From Macrostomum hystrix (taxonomy: Eukaryota; Platyhelminthes; Macrostomidae): a stretch of 64,000 bases of DNA. Below the pieces are notes generated by a model that was not told where the DNA came from, made no database searches, and saw only the letters and a list, made by a program, of their open reading frames with translations. Location of the stretch: assembly GCA_950097015.1 (NCBI GenBank), contig CATNEN010000025.1:2711001-2775000 (forward strand), given 5' to 3'. A program made the position numbers and the translations under genes. This document shows, in pieces, positions 11,310-23,199 of the stretch (positions are counted from its first letter, which is position 1; every line of letters begins with the position of its first letter).

Positions 11310-13777
11310 TCTTCCCCAATTGGTTGCTAGGCTTCACCTCATCGCCGCACTTGTGCAAATAGATCTTAGGCTTCTTATTAACATCGTTGCCTTCGTAGCC
11401 CCTGGCCCAATCGTAGCCGATTGCGTAGGTGAAAGCGAATCCGCTGGGATCAAAGTTGCAACAGGTGACGGGCTGGGCCAGCTGATCTGAGTTCTTCAGC
11501 TTAGTCCGAGCGTCCTTATCCCAGAAGACGTAGCGACCGTCGCCGCCAACCGTAGCCAGAGTGCCGTGCTGCGGGTGAAACACCAGGTCGTGCACGGCGT
11601 AGATCTCCTGATAATTTGAGGCCCCAGTCTGGCGGTGACATTTGAAAGTGAAATTATCGCGCGGCTGAGTCGGCTCAAAGTACTGGATGCCGACTCGGCC
11701 CTCGATGCTGCCGATGGCGAAGCCGCTGGGCCTGGCCCTGTTCAGTTTGTCCATGAACACGCGGACGCAGCGGGTTTGAAAGTTCAGCGGCGACTGCAAC
11801 TGCTTCACCTGGGTTGGCGTGCCGTCCAGATTGTACACCATCACCTGGGGAGTTATGGTTGTTGAGCTGGATGAGTAACGGCTGCTCCCAGAGACTGGCG
11901 GTTTGTTAAATTCTACCCCAGAGACTGACGGTTTGATAAATTCTACCCCAGAGACTGACGGTTTGATAAATTCTACCCCAGAGACTGACGGTTTGATAAA
12001 TTCTACCCCAGAGACTGACGGTTTGATAAATTCTACCCCAGAGACTGACGGTTTGATAAATTCTACCCCAGAGACTGACGGTTTGTTAAATTCTACCCCA
12101 GAGACTGACGGTTTGATAAATTCTACCCCAGAGACTGACGGTTTGTTAAATTCTACCCCAGAGACTGACGGTTTGATAAATTCTACCCCAGAGACTGACA
12201 GTTTGTTAAATTCTACCCCAGAGACTGACGGTTTGTTAAATTCTACCCCAGAGACTGACGGTTTGATAAATTCTACCCCAGAGACTGACGGTTTGATAAA
12301 TTCTACCCCAGAGACTGACAGTTTGTTAAATTCTACCCCAGAGACTGACGGTTTGTTAAATTCTACCCCAGAGACTGACAGTTTGTTAAATTCTACCCCA
12401 GAGACTGGCGGTTTGTTAAATTCTACCTCAGAGACTGACGGTTTGATAAATTCTACCCCAGAGACTGACGGTTTGTTAAATTCTACCCCAGAGACTGACG
12501 GTTTGTTAAATTCTACCCCAGAGACTGACGGTTTGATAAATTCTACCCCAGAGACTGACGGTTTGTTAAATTCTACCCCAGAGACTGACGGTTTGTTAAA
12601 TTCTACCCCAGAGACTGACGGTTTGCTAAATTCTACCCCAGAGACTGACGGTTTGCTAAATTCTACCCCAGAGACAAACAGCGGACGCCCATGCGCACCT
12701 GTCTATTGGCGGTGCAGACAACGGCCACCGGGAAGACAACGTCGGCGCAGTAGACCCGTTCGGGCAGAGCAAAGCTGAGCATAGGATTCGGCGAGCGAAG
12801 ATCCCAGAATTTTAACGTCTTATCCCAGCTGCCAGTAACTAGGCAGGTGTACTGCGGGCAGGTGACCAGTTTGCAGAATTTCACCGCGTTATCGTGTTGA
12901 GCAACCTGGGTGTAACTATTTGCTTGCAGGTCCCACATCCAGGCGAATTTGTCGGCGCAGGCTGTGAACACCTGCAGGATTCGAGAATATGTAGGCAAAA
13001 ACATTGTATTCCCTTGTTTATATATAGAAAGAAGATAAAAACTAACCGCATCTATTTAGATGCGCTTCCAAAGGCTGCGTACAACTGTTCAGACCGCGGA
13101 CTGGGTAGGCTGCCACAACCACCTGATTTCTACCTCAGAAACTGGCACCCATTGGGTAAACTGGGTAAACTCCTGTGGTCTAAGATTCGAACCCCCGACC
13201 TCTAGATCAGAACTTCGAAGCCCAGAAGTTAGTGCACCAGACAACTTAATACAAAAATATTACTAATTCTTCAGTTATACAAGAACTAACGGAAGATGAA
13301 GTAAGTCACGCCTAATAAAAGGGGAGTTTTATTAAAACCAATATATTGCTAAGAAAAGTAACGCAAGATTGAGTAGTACGTTAACTTTAGAAAAAATTAT
13401 TTAAAAAATCCATTAGTTATACTCGTATATGCCAAATGAGAGATTAGTCTGAAAGATTTGAAAAGACTAACAGTGGGATATATTTCCCATTGACTGACCT
13501 TAGTACCATCTGGACTCCAACAGCTGTCAAGTACTGGTCCCTGGTTAGTCTGTGATGCTTTTAATTGGCTCTGGCCAGTGGCGGCAATCTCGTAGCAGCG
13601 CACCTGCCCATCCCAGGAGGTTGACAACAGGTAGCTGGCACCAGACACTGGAGTAAAGTGCAAACTAGTCACCGAATCATCTGGCGGATTGACCACTTCA
13701 ATGTCCGGATTCTCTGGTACTGAGGTTGACACACCAAAAGCACCCATTGGGCGAGCAGCTGCTGCTGTGCCAAACAT
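11305..13777 (-). CDS. RAE1: Rae1 mRNA export factor (WD40 protein)
   Basis: Exons 13777-13499, 12971-12699 and 11844-11305 join in phase 0 to give 363 aa, close to the 368 aa of human RAE1. Exon 1 carries [19 protein letters not shown] and [14 protein letters not shown]. Exon 2 carries [17 protein letters not shown] and [17 protein letters not shown]. Exon 3 carries [39 protein letters not shown] and a lysine-ending tail. All follow the family order. Rae1 is a seven-blade propeller that binds Nup98 at the nuclear pore, acts in mRNA export and helps assemble the mitotic spindle. A splice-acceptor-like TTCTACAACAG lies three bases before the start codon. Intron 1 contains a SINE relic; intron 2 is almost wholly a 30-bp minisatellite. 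The TAA stop lies inside an AATAAA hexamer. Confidence 0.96.
11888..12676. repeat. 30-bp minisatellite filling Rae1 intron 2
   Basis: About 26 copies (core CCCCAGAGACTGACGGTTTG) start 23 bases inside one splice site and end about 43 bases before the other, so the array is over 90% of the 854-base intron. It is stop-free in one plus-strand frame. Confidence 0.97.
13062..13240 (-). mobile_element. S1 SINE relic in Rae1 intron 1
   Basis: AAGGCTGCGTACAACTGTTC, a changed palindrome CAGACCGCGGACTG and the box B remnant GATTCGAACCCCCGACC identify an old reverse S1 copy. Confidence 0.65.
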
Positions 13778-15780
13778 TTTCTGTTGTAGAATTAAGCTGG
13801 AGATATTAAAAAAACAGTCACAATCATTGCATTGTCTTGACCTACAATGACACCATCTTCTTCATATAATGATATTCTGCAATTTTACTAATTGCAGCTA
13901 GGGTAATTTTCTAGATTTCCTTGAGTAATTATTTTTACAGTTTTTTTTCTTTTGAGTAATTTTTTTGTTTTTTTGTAACAATCAGTACTAAAACAGTTTA
14001 TTTTATTCATTTTATTTTTGCTTTTTTATCAGTAGGCACAATAGTAACCTATAACTATAAGACATAAAATTAGCCTACAACTTGGCCTATTGATCTTTTA
14101 ATGAAAAAATCTATATATTTCTTGTAATATACTTAGATTTAATGTATAAGTGACTGATGACTTAAAATGACAGAAAATGACAGAAAATTTAGTTTGTCAT
14201 GTGAAAGGTTTTGACTAGCAGAATAGTGCCAGCCTAAAGTAAATGTATGCTGGAATTTTCTGGAGTACACTACATAATCCAGACTATGGCTATGGGGTTA
14301 GAATCTAAATATAAGCATTTCTAAAAAATGTACAAACAGTCTTTTATAGCAGTGGAAAACAAACTACAAAACTAAAAAAAAAATTTATCTAAAAATTACT
14401 CTTTGTTTCCTACTAGGCCCCTACTCAAGACTTGGAAATAATTTTGATGGTTCAAATTTAAGCCTAATTTTTTAAAGCCTACTGCAATATATATGTAAAG
14501 GGGCCTCATTGGTCAAATCAAATTAGAGCGTGAAATATTTTTATATATTCTTTTATATGCTATAAATATCAAAACATAATCTTTGTTTTACTCCACTGAA
14601 ATATACTGGGAATATTCAATAAGATTTTGGTATAAATACAGAGGGGTTTTATATAGGAAGCTAACTGTTTCAAGCCTATTATAAGAAACAGTTCAAATCT
14701 CCTTGTGAGCAATCTTACAAAGCCTTACTTATTTTTAAAGTAAGTGGAAGCTGTGAACAATCCGATCCGGGGAAAGCCCGAGTACAGACTGGCCAAAGAG
14801 CCTGAAATATCTGACTAAATTGTCTGAAACACCTGAGAGCAGTGTCTCCAGAATTGCCTAGATCTAATATCTAGAATACTAGTGGCAGAAGGCCAGATCT
14901 ATCGTGTTAAGAGCCAAGCTACCAAAACTATCAGTAGTTTGAATCAATCCACCCAAAAGGGGTGCGTTATAATGATTGTATAGGTCACTTTAAGTGACTG
15001 AAGACAATAAGCAAGGAAGTTAAGCCAACCATTTACATTATGTATTATTAAAGAGGAGAATTTGAATTACTAGGAAAGTTCAATATAGAAGAAGCACTAC
15101 AACATTTACAAAAAATTGTAAAGTTAAGTAACTTTATTAGAAGCCATTCACCAGCTCTACAATCCTCCTCCTCTCCACTATTCTAAAAATGAAATGCTTG
15201 CTTGGTTGGTTGGTTGGTTGTAATTGATTTTCTCCCGAACGGCTCAACTGATTTTCACCATTTCTTCACCAAAAGATGCCAAATATGGGGACAATTATAC
15301 ACGTATTTTTATTAAGCTTAACTTTATTGCTAAAGGGATTAAATATTCGAAAAACATGATTTTTTCAAAGGTCAAACCATCTTGGCCTATTGAGAATTTT
15401 ACTCACTGCCACTGAATTAGAATTGCATCGTCAAATTGCGCAACAACCCCTAGCTGATTGAATTTGAAGCCTGCACTCTGGAGACAAATTGGAAATAAAT
15501 GTACACAACCAACCGCGAGACTGAGTGTACTCTATTTTCTTACTTCATTGTACAAAGCCAGAACTTTGAGAATTCATTTTATAAGGCTGATTTTAGCACC
15601 CACTAACCAACAGTCGGAATAGCCGATGTGTAGGCACTAGGAATAGGTTATAGGCTAGGCTAGGGTTCGATTCTGCACTGCGTCAAATCATTTAGACTAA
15701 TTTTCAGCCAGTAGTGATTGAAGATTATTTTAATTTATTTTTATCATTTCGTAAATAGAATATCATTAACCATAGAAAAT
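13778..15780. other. AT-rich region upstream of Rae1, no gene seen
   Basis: No exon with supporting splice sites or homology on either strand. It includes a short TTGG run near 15200. The Rae1 promoter should lie in its first part. Confidence 0.4.
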
Positions 15781-15784
15781 CTGA

Positions 15785-17125
15785 GTTTGAATCAATGCAA
15801 AAATAGCGTCTGAACCATGGCTAAACCAGAGTCTGAATCATGGCAAAACCAGAGTCTGAATTATGGCTAAACCATAATATGAATCATGGCTAAACCAGAG
15901 TCTAAATTATGGCTAAACCATAGTATGAATCATGGCTAAACCATTGTCTGAATCATGGCTAAACCAGCGTCTGAATCATGGCTAACCCAGCGTTTGAATC
16001 ATGGCTAAACCAGAGTTTGAATCATGGCTAAACTGGAGTCTGAATCATGGCTAAACCATAGTCTGAATCATGGCTAAACCAGAGCTTGAATCATGGCAAA
16101 ACTGGAGTCTGAATCATGGCTAAACCATAGTCTGAATCATGGCTAAACCAGATCTTGAATCATGGCTAAACCAGAGCTTGAATCAAGGCTAAACCAGAGT
16201 TTGAATCATGGCAAAACCAGAGTTTGAATCATTGCTAAACCAGAGTTTGAATCATTGCTAAACCAGAGTTTCAATCATGACAAAAATCATGGCAAACCTG
16301 AGTTTGAATCATTGCAAAAATAGAGTTTGAATCATGGCTAATCCAGAGTCTGAATCATGGCTAAACCAGCGTTTGAATTATGGCTAAACCAGAGTTTGAA
16401 TCATGGCTAAACCAGAGTTTGAATCATGGCTAAACCAGAGTTTGAATCATGGCCAACCAGAGTCTGAATCATGGCTAAACCAGAGTTTGAATCATGGCCA
16501 ACCAGAGTTTGAATCATGGCTAAACCAGAGTTTGAATCATGGCTAAACCATCATCATCAGCATGGCTAAACCAGAGTTTGAATCATGGCTAAACCAGCGT
16601 TTGAATCATGGCTAAACCATCATCATCAGCATGGCTAAACAAGAGTTTGAATCATGGCTAAACCAGAGTCTGAAACATGGCTAAACCAGAGTCTGAATCA
16701 TGGCTAAACCAGAGTTTCAATCATTGCTAAACCAGATTTTGAATCTTGGTTAAACCAGCGTTTGAATTATGGCTAAACCAGAGTTAGAATCATGGCTAAA
16801 CCAGAGTTTGAATCATGGCTAAACCGGAGTTTGAATCATGGCTAAACCAGAGTTTGAATCATGGCTAAACCAGAGTTTGAATCATGGCTAAACCGGAGTT
16901 TGAATCATGGCTAAACAAGAGCTTGAATCATGGCTAAACCAGAGTTTGAATCATGGCTAAACCACAGTCTGAATCATGGCTAAACCAAAGTCTGAATCAT
17001 GGCTAAACCAGAGTTTGAATCATGGCTAAACCGGAGTTTGAATCAAGGCTAAACAAGAGTTAGAATCATGGCTAAACCAGCGTTTGAATCATGGCTAAAC
17101 CAGCGTTTGAATCATGGCTAAACCA
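15785..17125. repeat. 23-bp minisatellite
   Basis: About 58 units close to GAATCATGGCTAAACCAGAG plus GTTT/GTCT. It is more diverged at the left end and abuts the next array without a spacer. Confidence 0.93.
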
Positions 17126-17126
17126 G

Positions 17127-18096
17127 AACTGGGGGATAATCGTCAACTGGGGGATCATAGTAAACTGGGGGATAATTGTCAACTGGGGGATCATTGTCAA
17201 CTGGAGGATAATTGTCCACTGGGGAATCATCATCAAATGGGGGATCATGGTCAACTGGGGATCATCATCAATTGGGAGTTATCATCAAATGGGGGATCAC
17301 AGTCAACTGAGAGATAATTGTCGACTTGGGGATCATTGTCAACTGGGAGATCATTGTCAACTGGGGGATCATTGTCAACTGGGGGATCATTGTCAACTGC
17401 GTGATCATCATCAACTGGGGGATCATTGTCAACTGGGGGATCATTGACAACTGGGGGAACATTGTCAACTGGGGGATCATTGTCAACTCACTCAACTGCG
17501 TGATCTTCATCAACTGGGGGATCATTTTCAACTGTGGGAACATTGTCAACTGGGGATCATCATCAATGGGGAGTCATCATTAACTGGGAGATCATTGTCA
17601 ACTGCGTGATCATCATCAATTGGGGGATTATTGTCAACTGGGGGATCATTGTCAACTTGGGGATCATTGTCATGGTCAACTGGGGATCATCATCAATTGG
17701 GAGTCATCATCAAATGGGGGATCATAGTCAACTGAGAGATAATTGTCGACTGGGGGATCATTGTCAACTGGGAGATCATTGTGAACCAGGGGATCATTGT
17801 CAACTGGGGGTTCATTGTCAACTGGGTGATCATTATCAACTGGGGGATCATTGTCAACTGGGGGATCATTGCCAACTGGGGGATCATTGTCAACTGGGGA
17901 TCATCATCAATAGGGAGTCATCATTAACTGGGGGATCATTGTCAAATGCGTGACCATCATCAATTGGGGGATTATTTTCAACTTGGGGATCATTATCAAC
18001 TGGGGGATCATTGTCAACTGGGGGATCATTGTCAACTGGGGGATCATTGTCAACTGGGGGATCATTATCAACTGGGGGATCATTGTCATCTGATCA
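17127..18096. repeat. 18-bp minisatellite
   Basis: About 54 units close to AACTGGGGGATCATTGTC. A longer block with AATTGGGAG, AAATGGGGGATC and GAGAGATAATTGTCGACT occurs twice, near 17265 and 17690. Confidence 0.93.
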
Positions 18097-20100
18097 TTGT
18101 AGCGCAAAAAAGGCTGAAAATACAGCTGCTAAAAAGTATATACTGGACGAACTAAAAATATTTCTGCTCCCCGAAGGGGGGCAAAACTTGCTAGTTTTTT
18201 GGTAGAGCTAAAAACAAAGGTATAAGGTATAACTAAAAACGGCACCAAGAAAAGCTACTTAAGAAGACGTAAAATTACTTGATCTTGAGACGTCCGTCGA
18301 TCGTCCATGTAACATTATCTTTTTATTATATTAGTCAAGTGAAGTTATTTATATTAAGGAATATAACTAAAGCTTGCTCTTCCTTGTCAGTTATAGCATT
18401 ATTTTAAAGCATATAGATTTATAGCAAAAACCAGTGTTGTTGTACATTTAAGATGGAGTTGTAAATGTATTATGAATTTAAGACGATGGAAGCAAGCAAT
18501 ATTTTAATTAATTGAATATCATAAGGGGGTGTATAAAACATGGGCTCGCATTGGGCACACTGGGACCACTGGGTTTGAAACATTATAACAAAAAATACAT
18601 TTCTTTACCTTCATCAGCGTTTAATGCAAGAAGAGGAAAATAGAAAAAAAATTTTTATTTTCAGAAACGTTTTTTTTAATTGCTACGTCTTTACTTGATA
18701 ACTCAAATGTTTTAACAACGATTTTCAACTTCCTTTCGATTAAATATTTGCTTTCAACTGAAAGCTTTACTTTTTCTCGAAAAGCAACGAGAAAGCTGTA
18801 GTAATTACTCAACTTGTTTGCTGGTAAATTATAAAAATGATTTACTTTGTAATGATTTTTGTTTCTAATAGTTTCTGTTAAAGAAGAAGGCATGGAAAAA
18901 AATCCGTGCCAACAAGCTGCCAATTACGTATATTGACCAACAAAAGTAAGGATAATACATACGCTGTGGAACACATATAGAGCTGACTAGAAAGTTAAAA
19001 CTAATTTGCGGAGCCCAGCAAATAGTAAAATATTTGCCGACTGGTTAGAAAAGAAAAAAACAAAAAACAGAACCGTAGAACTACAAAAAATGTAGCAATA
19101 TCCGCACAATTTAAATAAAGTATGCTGAAATGCTAGGTGTGTAAAAAACTTTAAGACAAAAACAGCGAAAACGTACAAGTTACATTTCGAAACAAATGTT
19201 TTAATAAAAAAATTAAAATGCCTAGTGTACAAAAAATGAATGAAAAATAAATGAAAACCATAATTTAATAGTTGTAAATTTTACATGCTATGGCGGCCTC
19301 ATAGTTTCAGCTTTAGCTTTTGGCACGCAAAAAAATAAAAATACGCCAAAATCAAGTGTCAGCAAAAAATAGCGCAAGGTTACAAATTAGAATACGAAAA
19401 TTTGTATTATAAGTGATTTTCTTACTGTTAGCGATATCAGAATAACCTTTAGTAATTTTTCGAACTTATATACTTTGTTTTATTATTTTAAACCCAGTGA
19501 GCCCAGTGTGCCCAGACCCATAGATTATACACACCCAATATCATAAATCTGATAATTTGCACAGGCGTATAACTAATTTGTTTTGGTTTGGCAGTGTTTC
19601 TGGCTGCTGGATTTCTTAGAATGTTCGTTTAAACGTTGCTCGTGAAGCAAAAATTCCGTACATTATTTTTTAGTTAAGACTGGACCTTCAACATTGGACC
19701 TTCAAGGACAAGGTCCTTGAATTAAGAATAGCTTATTTTAAACTCAAAAATGCAAAATTAGAGTGCAAACTATTTGCGAATGATTTTTATTGTTTCTTTA
19801 TGTACCCAAGTATTAATTTAAAACCAATACATTAGAAGACATTTACCAAATTAGTAAAAGTATATACATAAGTAAAATTGTAGTAATTGTCTTGCATTGT
19901 ATCCATTATATTGGGCCCATTGGTTGTATCCAACAAGCCGTATAATTCAATTCAGTCTTAGTACACAGAGGGCTTAGTACGAAACAGGTTAAACTTCTAA
20001 GTATTAGCCATTATTGTATATCTCTTTAGTAGGGTGCGCTACGGCAGGCATTTAATTAAATGACGATTAGTCTATTGGCTCGCCGATTGCTATGAAAAGC
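18097..20100. other. AT-rich intergenic region, no gene seen
   Basis: Two minus-strand frames of 80-100 codons are present, but they are AT-driven, lack splice context and resemble nothing I know. Confidence 0.4.
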
Positions 20101-20101
20101 A

Positions 20102-20108
20102 TATAAAA
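20102..20108 (+). promoter_or_regulatory. TATA-like box before the lectin gene
   Basis: TATAAAA sits about 80 bases before the candidate ATG at 20183. Its spacing suggests a transcript start near 20130 and leaves little room for an upstream coding exon, which bears on the missing start codon of the lectin frame. Confidence 0.35.
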
Positions 20109-20182
20109 AGCCGCTACCAGAAAGCCAAATTGCCGTTAATTTTTTCGATTTGTGCAGCCCTAGCTATGAAGCTATGAAAAAT

Positions 20183-20949
20183 ATGAAGCTATACACAGTT
20201 TCCTGCTGCTCTCGTTGACTTCGACTCTACTCGAAGGCAGCAGCGACTGCGGCAACAAGGTCTCATTCCACCAGGTGACCGCTCTGAGCTGCGTGAGAAG
20301 CGACTTCGTGCAAACGCACTCTGAGGCTGCGTCTCTGCTGGAGTGCTCGCTGCTGTGTGCAAAGACTGCTCACTGCCAGGCTCTCAGCATGTCCGATGGT
20401 CCGTGTAAGCTGTTCGTGTTCCACAGGTGCAGCAAGAACGTGAGAGACTGCAGCTGCACTCGCACAGCTCAGGTGTTTGTGAGACAGCAGTCGGGACTGC
20501 CGCCCGGAGCTCTGTGTCCTGCTGGCTACGCTGACGACCTGTGCGGCACCAAGTACAAGTTCATGAGCTGTGCGAGAAACTGGACAAAGTGCAAGGAAAT
20601 GTGCGATGCGGAGTCAGGACTCGTCATCATGGCTGACGTGATGGACAGCACCGAGTTCAACCAGGTGAAAGAGTTGATTGTCAGGCAGATCTCAAACTCA
20701 GCTAACTTAGACTCAGCTTTTGTGGATGGCTGGCAGCTTCCGGGCAGTGAAGAGCCATCTGGAGGCTGGCAGTGGGCCAGCTGCGGTCTGAACATCTCTG
20801 CCAGCCTTTGGAGCAGCGGCGAGCCGAACAACTCCGGCGGTTCCGAGGATCGACTCGTTGTGTCACGCACCACCGAGTTCGTGGATGTACCTCTTGACTA
20901 CCATTGGGCAGCTGGAGGCTTGTGCGAGTGCCTGTCACCTTTCACTTGA
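20183..20949 (+). CDS. C-type lectin domain protein, frameshifted at the start
   Basis: One open frame from about 20170 to the TGA at 20949 encodes a hydrophobic leader (FLLLSLTSTLLEG), then a cysteine-rich region of about 75 aa resembling a PAN/apple domain (NKVSFHQVTALSCVRSDFV, LECSLLCAKTAHCQALS), then a C-type lectin domain. That domain runs from CPAGYADDLCG through CARNWTKCKEMCDAESGL and GWQLPGSEEPSGGWQWASC to SLWSSGEPNNSG, ending GGLCECLSPF. The EPN triplet is the signature usually linked to mannose-type binding through calcium. The product is probably secreted and involved in adhesion or immunity. The open frame has no ATG: the nearby ATG at 20183 reads MKLYTV in another frame and reaches TGA twelve codons in, so one base appears gained or lost inside the leader. 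A TATA-like box lies at 20102. The domain call is firm; whether the locus is functional is open. Confidence 0.72.
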
Positions 20950-20956
20950 AGCTGCA

Positions 20957-21190
20957 AAGATCAAGACCAAGACCGAGCTTAACCATTTGAAAAAAAGACT
21001 TAACAAACTGTCAAACCTAACTACCTTTGATTCAATTTATATTGGCGGGTGGCAGCTTCCGGGCAGTCGGTAGTTAAGAATCGAGTCTTGGTCTTGGTGT
21101 CGCGTTTCTAAAGAGTTCATGGATGCCACCGATTTCCACAATGCCGCAGCTGGTGGCTTCTGCCAATTTTTCTGTCGCCAATTCGTTTGA
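20957..21190 (+). pseudogene. Decayed tandem copy of the lectin domain
   Basis: Just after the lectin stop codon the sequence repeats two parts of its C-type lectin domain in diverged form. TELNHLKKRLNKLSNLTTFD followed by YIGGWQLPGSR and a TAG matches the intact STEFNQVKELIV and DGWQLPGSE segment. Then RVSKEFMDATDFHNAAAGGF matches the intact SRTTEFVDVPLDYHWAAGGL end. The part containing the EPN motif is missing between them and the frame is interrupted by stops. It is a partial duplicate that has lost coding capacity. Confidence 0.7.
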
Positions 21191-21493
21191 AGCGATACAA
21201 CCTCAATTAGCGTGTTCTGCCAGTTAATTGGAATCACATTTTGCTTTTTCTAGTTGCTTTATTATAGATATTTTTTCGTCATAATGATGTTGATAATTCA
21301 AGTGCAGTGAGTACACATTTTCCCATTCAATTTCAACTCACACGAAATTCAATTTAGACAACCCTCAATATTAATTGACAGTGTATGCTAAGACCAGGAT
21401 TTAAATACTGAAATTAGACAAACGCTAATCCAATTTTACTAGCAGACATTCGATTGAAAACAGTGATTTTTCTATTTAGACACTCCTCGTCTT

Positions 21494-21580
21494 GTGCTTT
21501 TCTGTCTATGGTAAAAACATCCTATCTATGGAAATAAGTATTTTTATTAACTAGAGATTTTACCATAGACATAAAAGCAC
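21494..21580. repeat. 23-bp inverted repeat
   Basis: GTGCTTTTCTGTCTATGG followed by TAAAA (21494-21516) is matched in reverse complement at 21558-21580 with one mismatch, leaving a 41-base loop. It could be a small hairpin or the remains of a MITE-like element. Confidence 0.75.
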
Positions 21581-21642
21581 ATAAAATAAATGACCAACGC
21601 GTGCATAACACAATGAAATATAAAGCATAAAGTCTTTTTTAA

Positions 21643-21955
21643 GGGGTTGTAGCCCATCGGTTAGAGCGTCGGACTCACGACTTAAAGGTCGATGGTTCTA
21701 TTCCCGACTCCATTGGAACAATTTGTGTCCTTTAGCAAGACACAGAACTGTGCGTTGCTTCAGTTCACCCAGCTGTTAAATGGGTACCAGCATCAACTGG
21801 GATAATTGAGAGTGAGGGTGTGGCGTCCCCCCAGTCCATGGACTGAACAGCTGTACGCAGCCTTCAGATGCGCCGCGCAATAGTTGCGGCTGTGCTGTCG
21901 GCTGCACATCTGGCCCAATTGGGGCAGGTGAAATCAATAATAATAATAATTTTTT
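21643..21955 (+). mobile_element. S1 SINE, full length
   Basis: Box A TAGCCCATCGG and a box B variant GGTTCTATTCC lie at tRNA spacing. They are followed by TTTGTGTCCTTTAGCAAGAC, the palindrome CAGTCCATGGACTG and an (AAT)n tail. It matches the copy at 45.9-46.2 kb throughout. Confidence 0.88.
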
Positions 21956-22178
21956 TGTAGAAAGATTCGTTTAAAGAAAGACCAAATTAAGTAAAAATAT
22001 GGAATAGTTTTGAAGAAATGCGGTGCTTGAAACTAGGCTAGTAATGAAGATGTGATCTTCATTGAGATGAGAGAGCAGAGTATTTTGCCCAAAGTTTCTT
22101 GCCTGAAAAGTTTAAATAAGCCATTAACAGCACAGCTAATGACTCATAAATTGAAAGTAGATTGAGGGAAAATGCAAA

Positions 22179-23199
22179 CTATAAGAATCCACATGCTGTT
22201 GGTTGATGCTTAACGGTAAATTTCGACAACTGCGTACCCACAGTCTGGGTATGCAGTATGCTGCTGCTGTTGCTACTGCTGCTTTTATGGCGGCGGCTGC
22301 TGTTTTCACAGCGGGCGCCGCTGCGGCTGCGGCTGCGGCTTCTCTTCTTGCAGTCTCGGGCAACATGCCTGAGACCGCAACATCGATGGCATACTGCAAA
22401 TAAAAAAACCAAAGTAAATAGAAAGAAACTCATGCACTCTATGAAAAAATGCTCTATTCAAATGATAACTAAATGGAAAACTAACATAAACGGCCAGCGC
22501 TGGCACCTCCACAAACACGGCCGCCACCGCGCACACCACCGCCTCGGTCGCCGCCACCACCGCCGCCGCCGCCGCCACCGCTGCCGTAGCCGCCACCGCC
22601 TCGGCCGTCACCGCCGCCTCGGCCGTCACCTTGGCCGTCACCGCCGCCGTAGCCGCCACTGCGGCCGTAGCCGCCACCGCCGTAGACGCCACCGCCGTAG
22701 CCGCCACCGCCGTAGACGCCACCGCCGTAGCCGCCACCGCCGCCTTGACCGCCACCGCCGTAACCGCCACCGCCACCGCCGTAGCCGCTACCGCCGCCGC
22801 CACCGCCGAAGCCGCCACCACCGCCGCGGACGCTGCCACCGCCGCCGCCACCAGCGTGGACGCCGCCACCGCCGCCTCGGCCGCCGTAGCCACCACCACC
22901 ATCGCGGACGCCGCCACCGCCGCCGCCACCACCGTGGACGCGGCCACCGCCGCCTCGGCCGCCACCTTGGACGCCGCCACCGCGGCGGTTAACGGTTACA
23001 TTGATACTACACAAAACAAAACTCGTACTTAATCAAACGAATAGAACACTTTCGAGCAAATAAAAAAACAAGAAATCACTTTTTAAATTACTCGTACGAG
23101 TACTGGAGACAGTCAAGCAATTGAGAAATTTACGGAGAACGATATGAAGCAGTGCAAAACAAAACAATACTTTGCCGCTCCGATTTTGTTTGCTGCCAT
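22179..23199 (-). CDS. Small Gly-rich protein with CCHC zinc knuckle and RS tail
   Basis: Three exons fit in phase: 23199-23171 (MAANKIGAA, donor AA/GTATTG), 23006-22507 (acceptor TTTTGTGTAG, starting INVTVNRRGGG) and 22393-22179 (acceptor TTTATTTGCAG), ending in TAG. The middle exon is about 165 residues of GGGYGG, GGGG and RGG repeats. The last exon gives CHRCCGLRHVARDC, an exact CX2CX4HX4C zinc knuckle, followed at once by KKRSRSRSRSG and a serine-rich tail. A knuckle joined to RS dipeptides is typical of SRSF7/9G8-type splicing factors, and RGG/GYGG stretches are typical of RNA-binding proteins, so a nuclear RNA-binding role is likely. I found no RRM between this locus and the next gene upstream. 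Exon 1 is the weakest part. The zinc knuckle exon is convincing; the full model is tentative. Confidence 0.45.

Noticed and set aside
11903-12778. 291-codon plus-strand frame of NSTPETDGL repeats
   Set aside because: It is the array in Rae1 intron 2 running antisense into a Rae1 exon.
18621-19232. AT-rich minus-strand frames of 80-100 codons
   Set aside because: Their composition is driven by AT richness, with no recognisable domain.
22258-22992. 244-codon His/Arg-rich plus-strand frame and an Ala-rich minus-strand frame
   Set aside because: They are shadows of the Gly-rich exon, whose own frame connects by splicing to the zinc knuckle.
22507-23006. Gly/Tyr-rich exon as an eggshell or silk-like structural protein
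   Set aside because: The in-phase downstream exon is a zinc knuckle with RS repeats, which fits RNA binding better.
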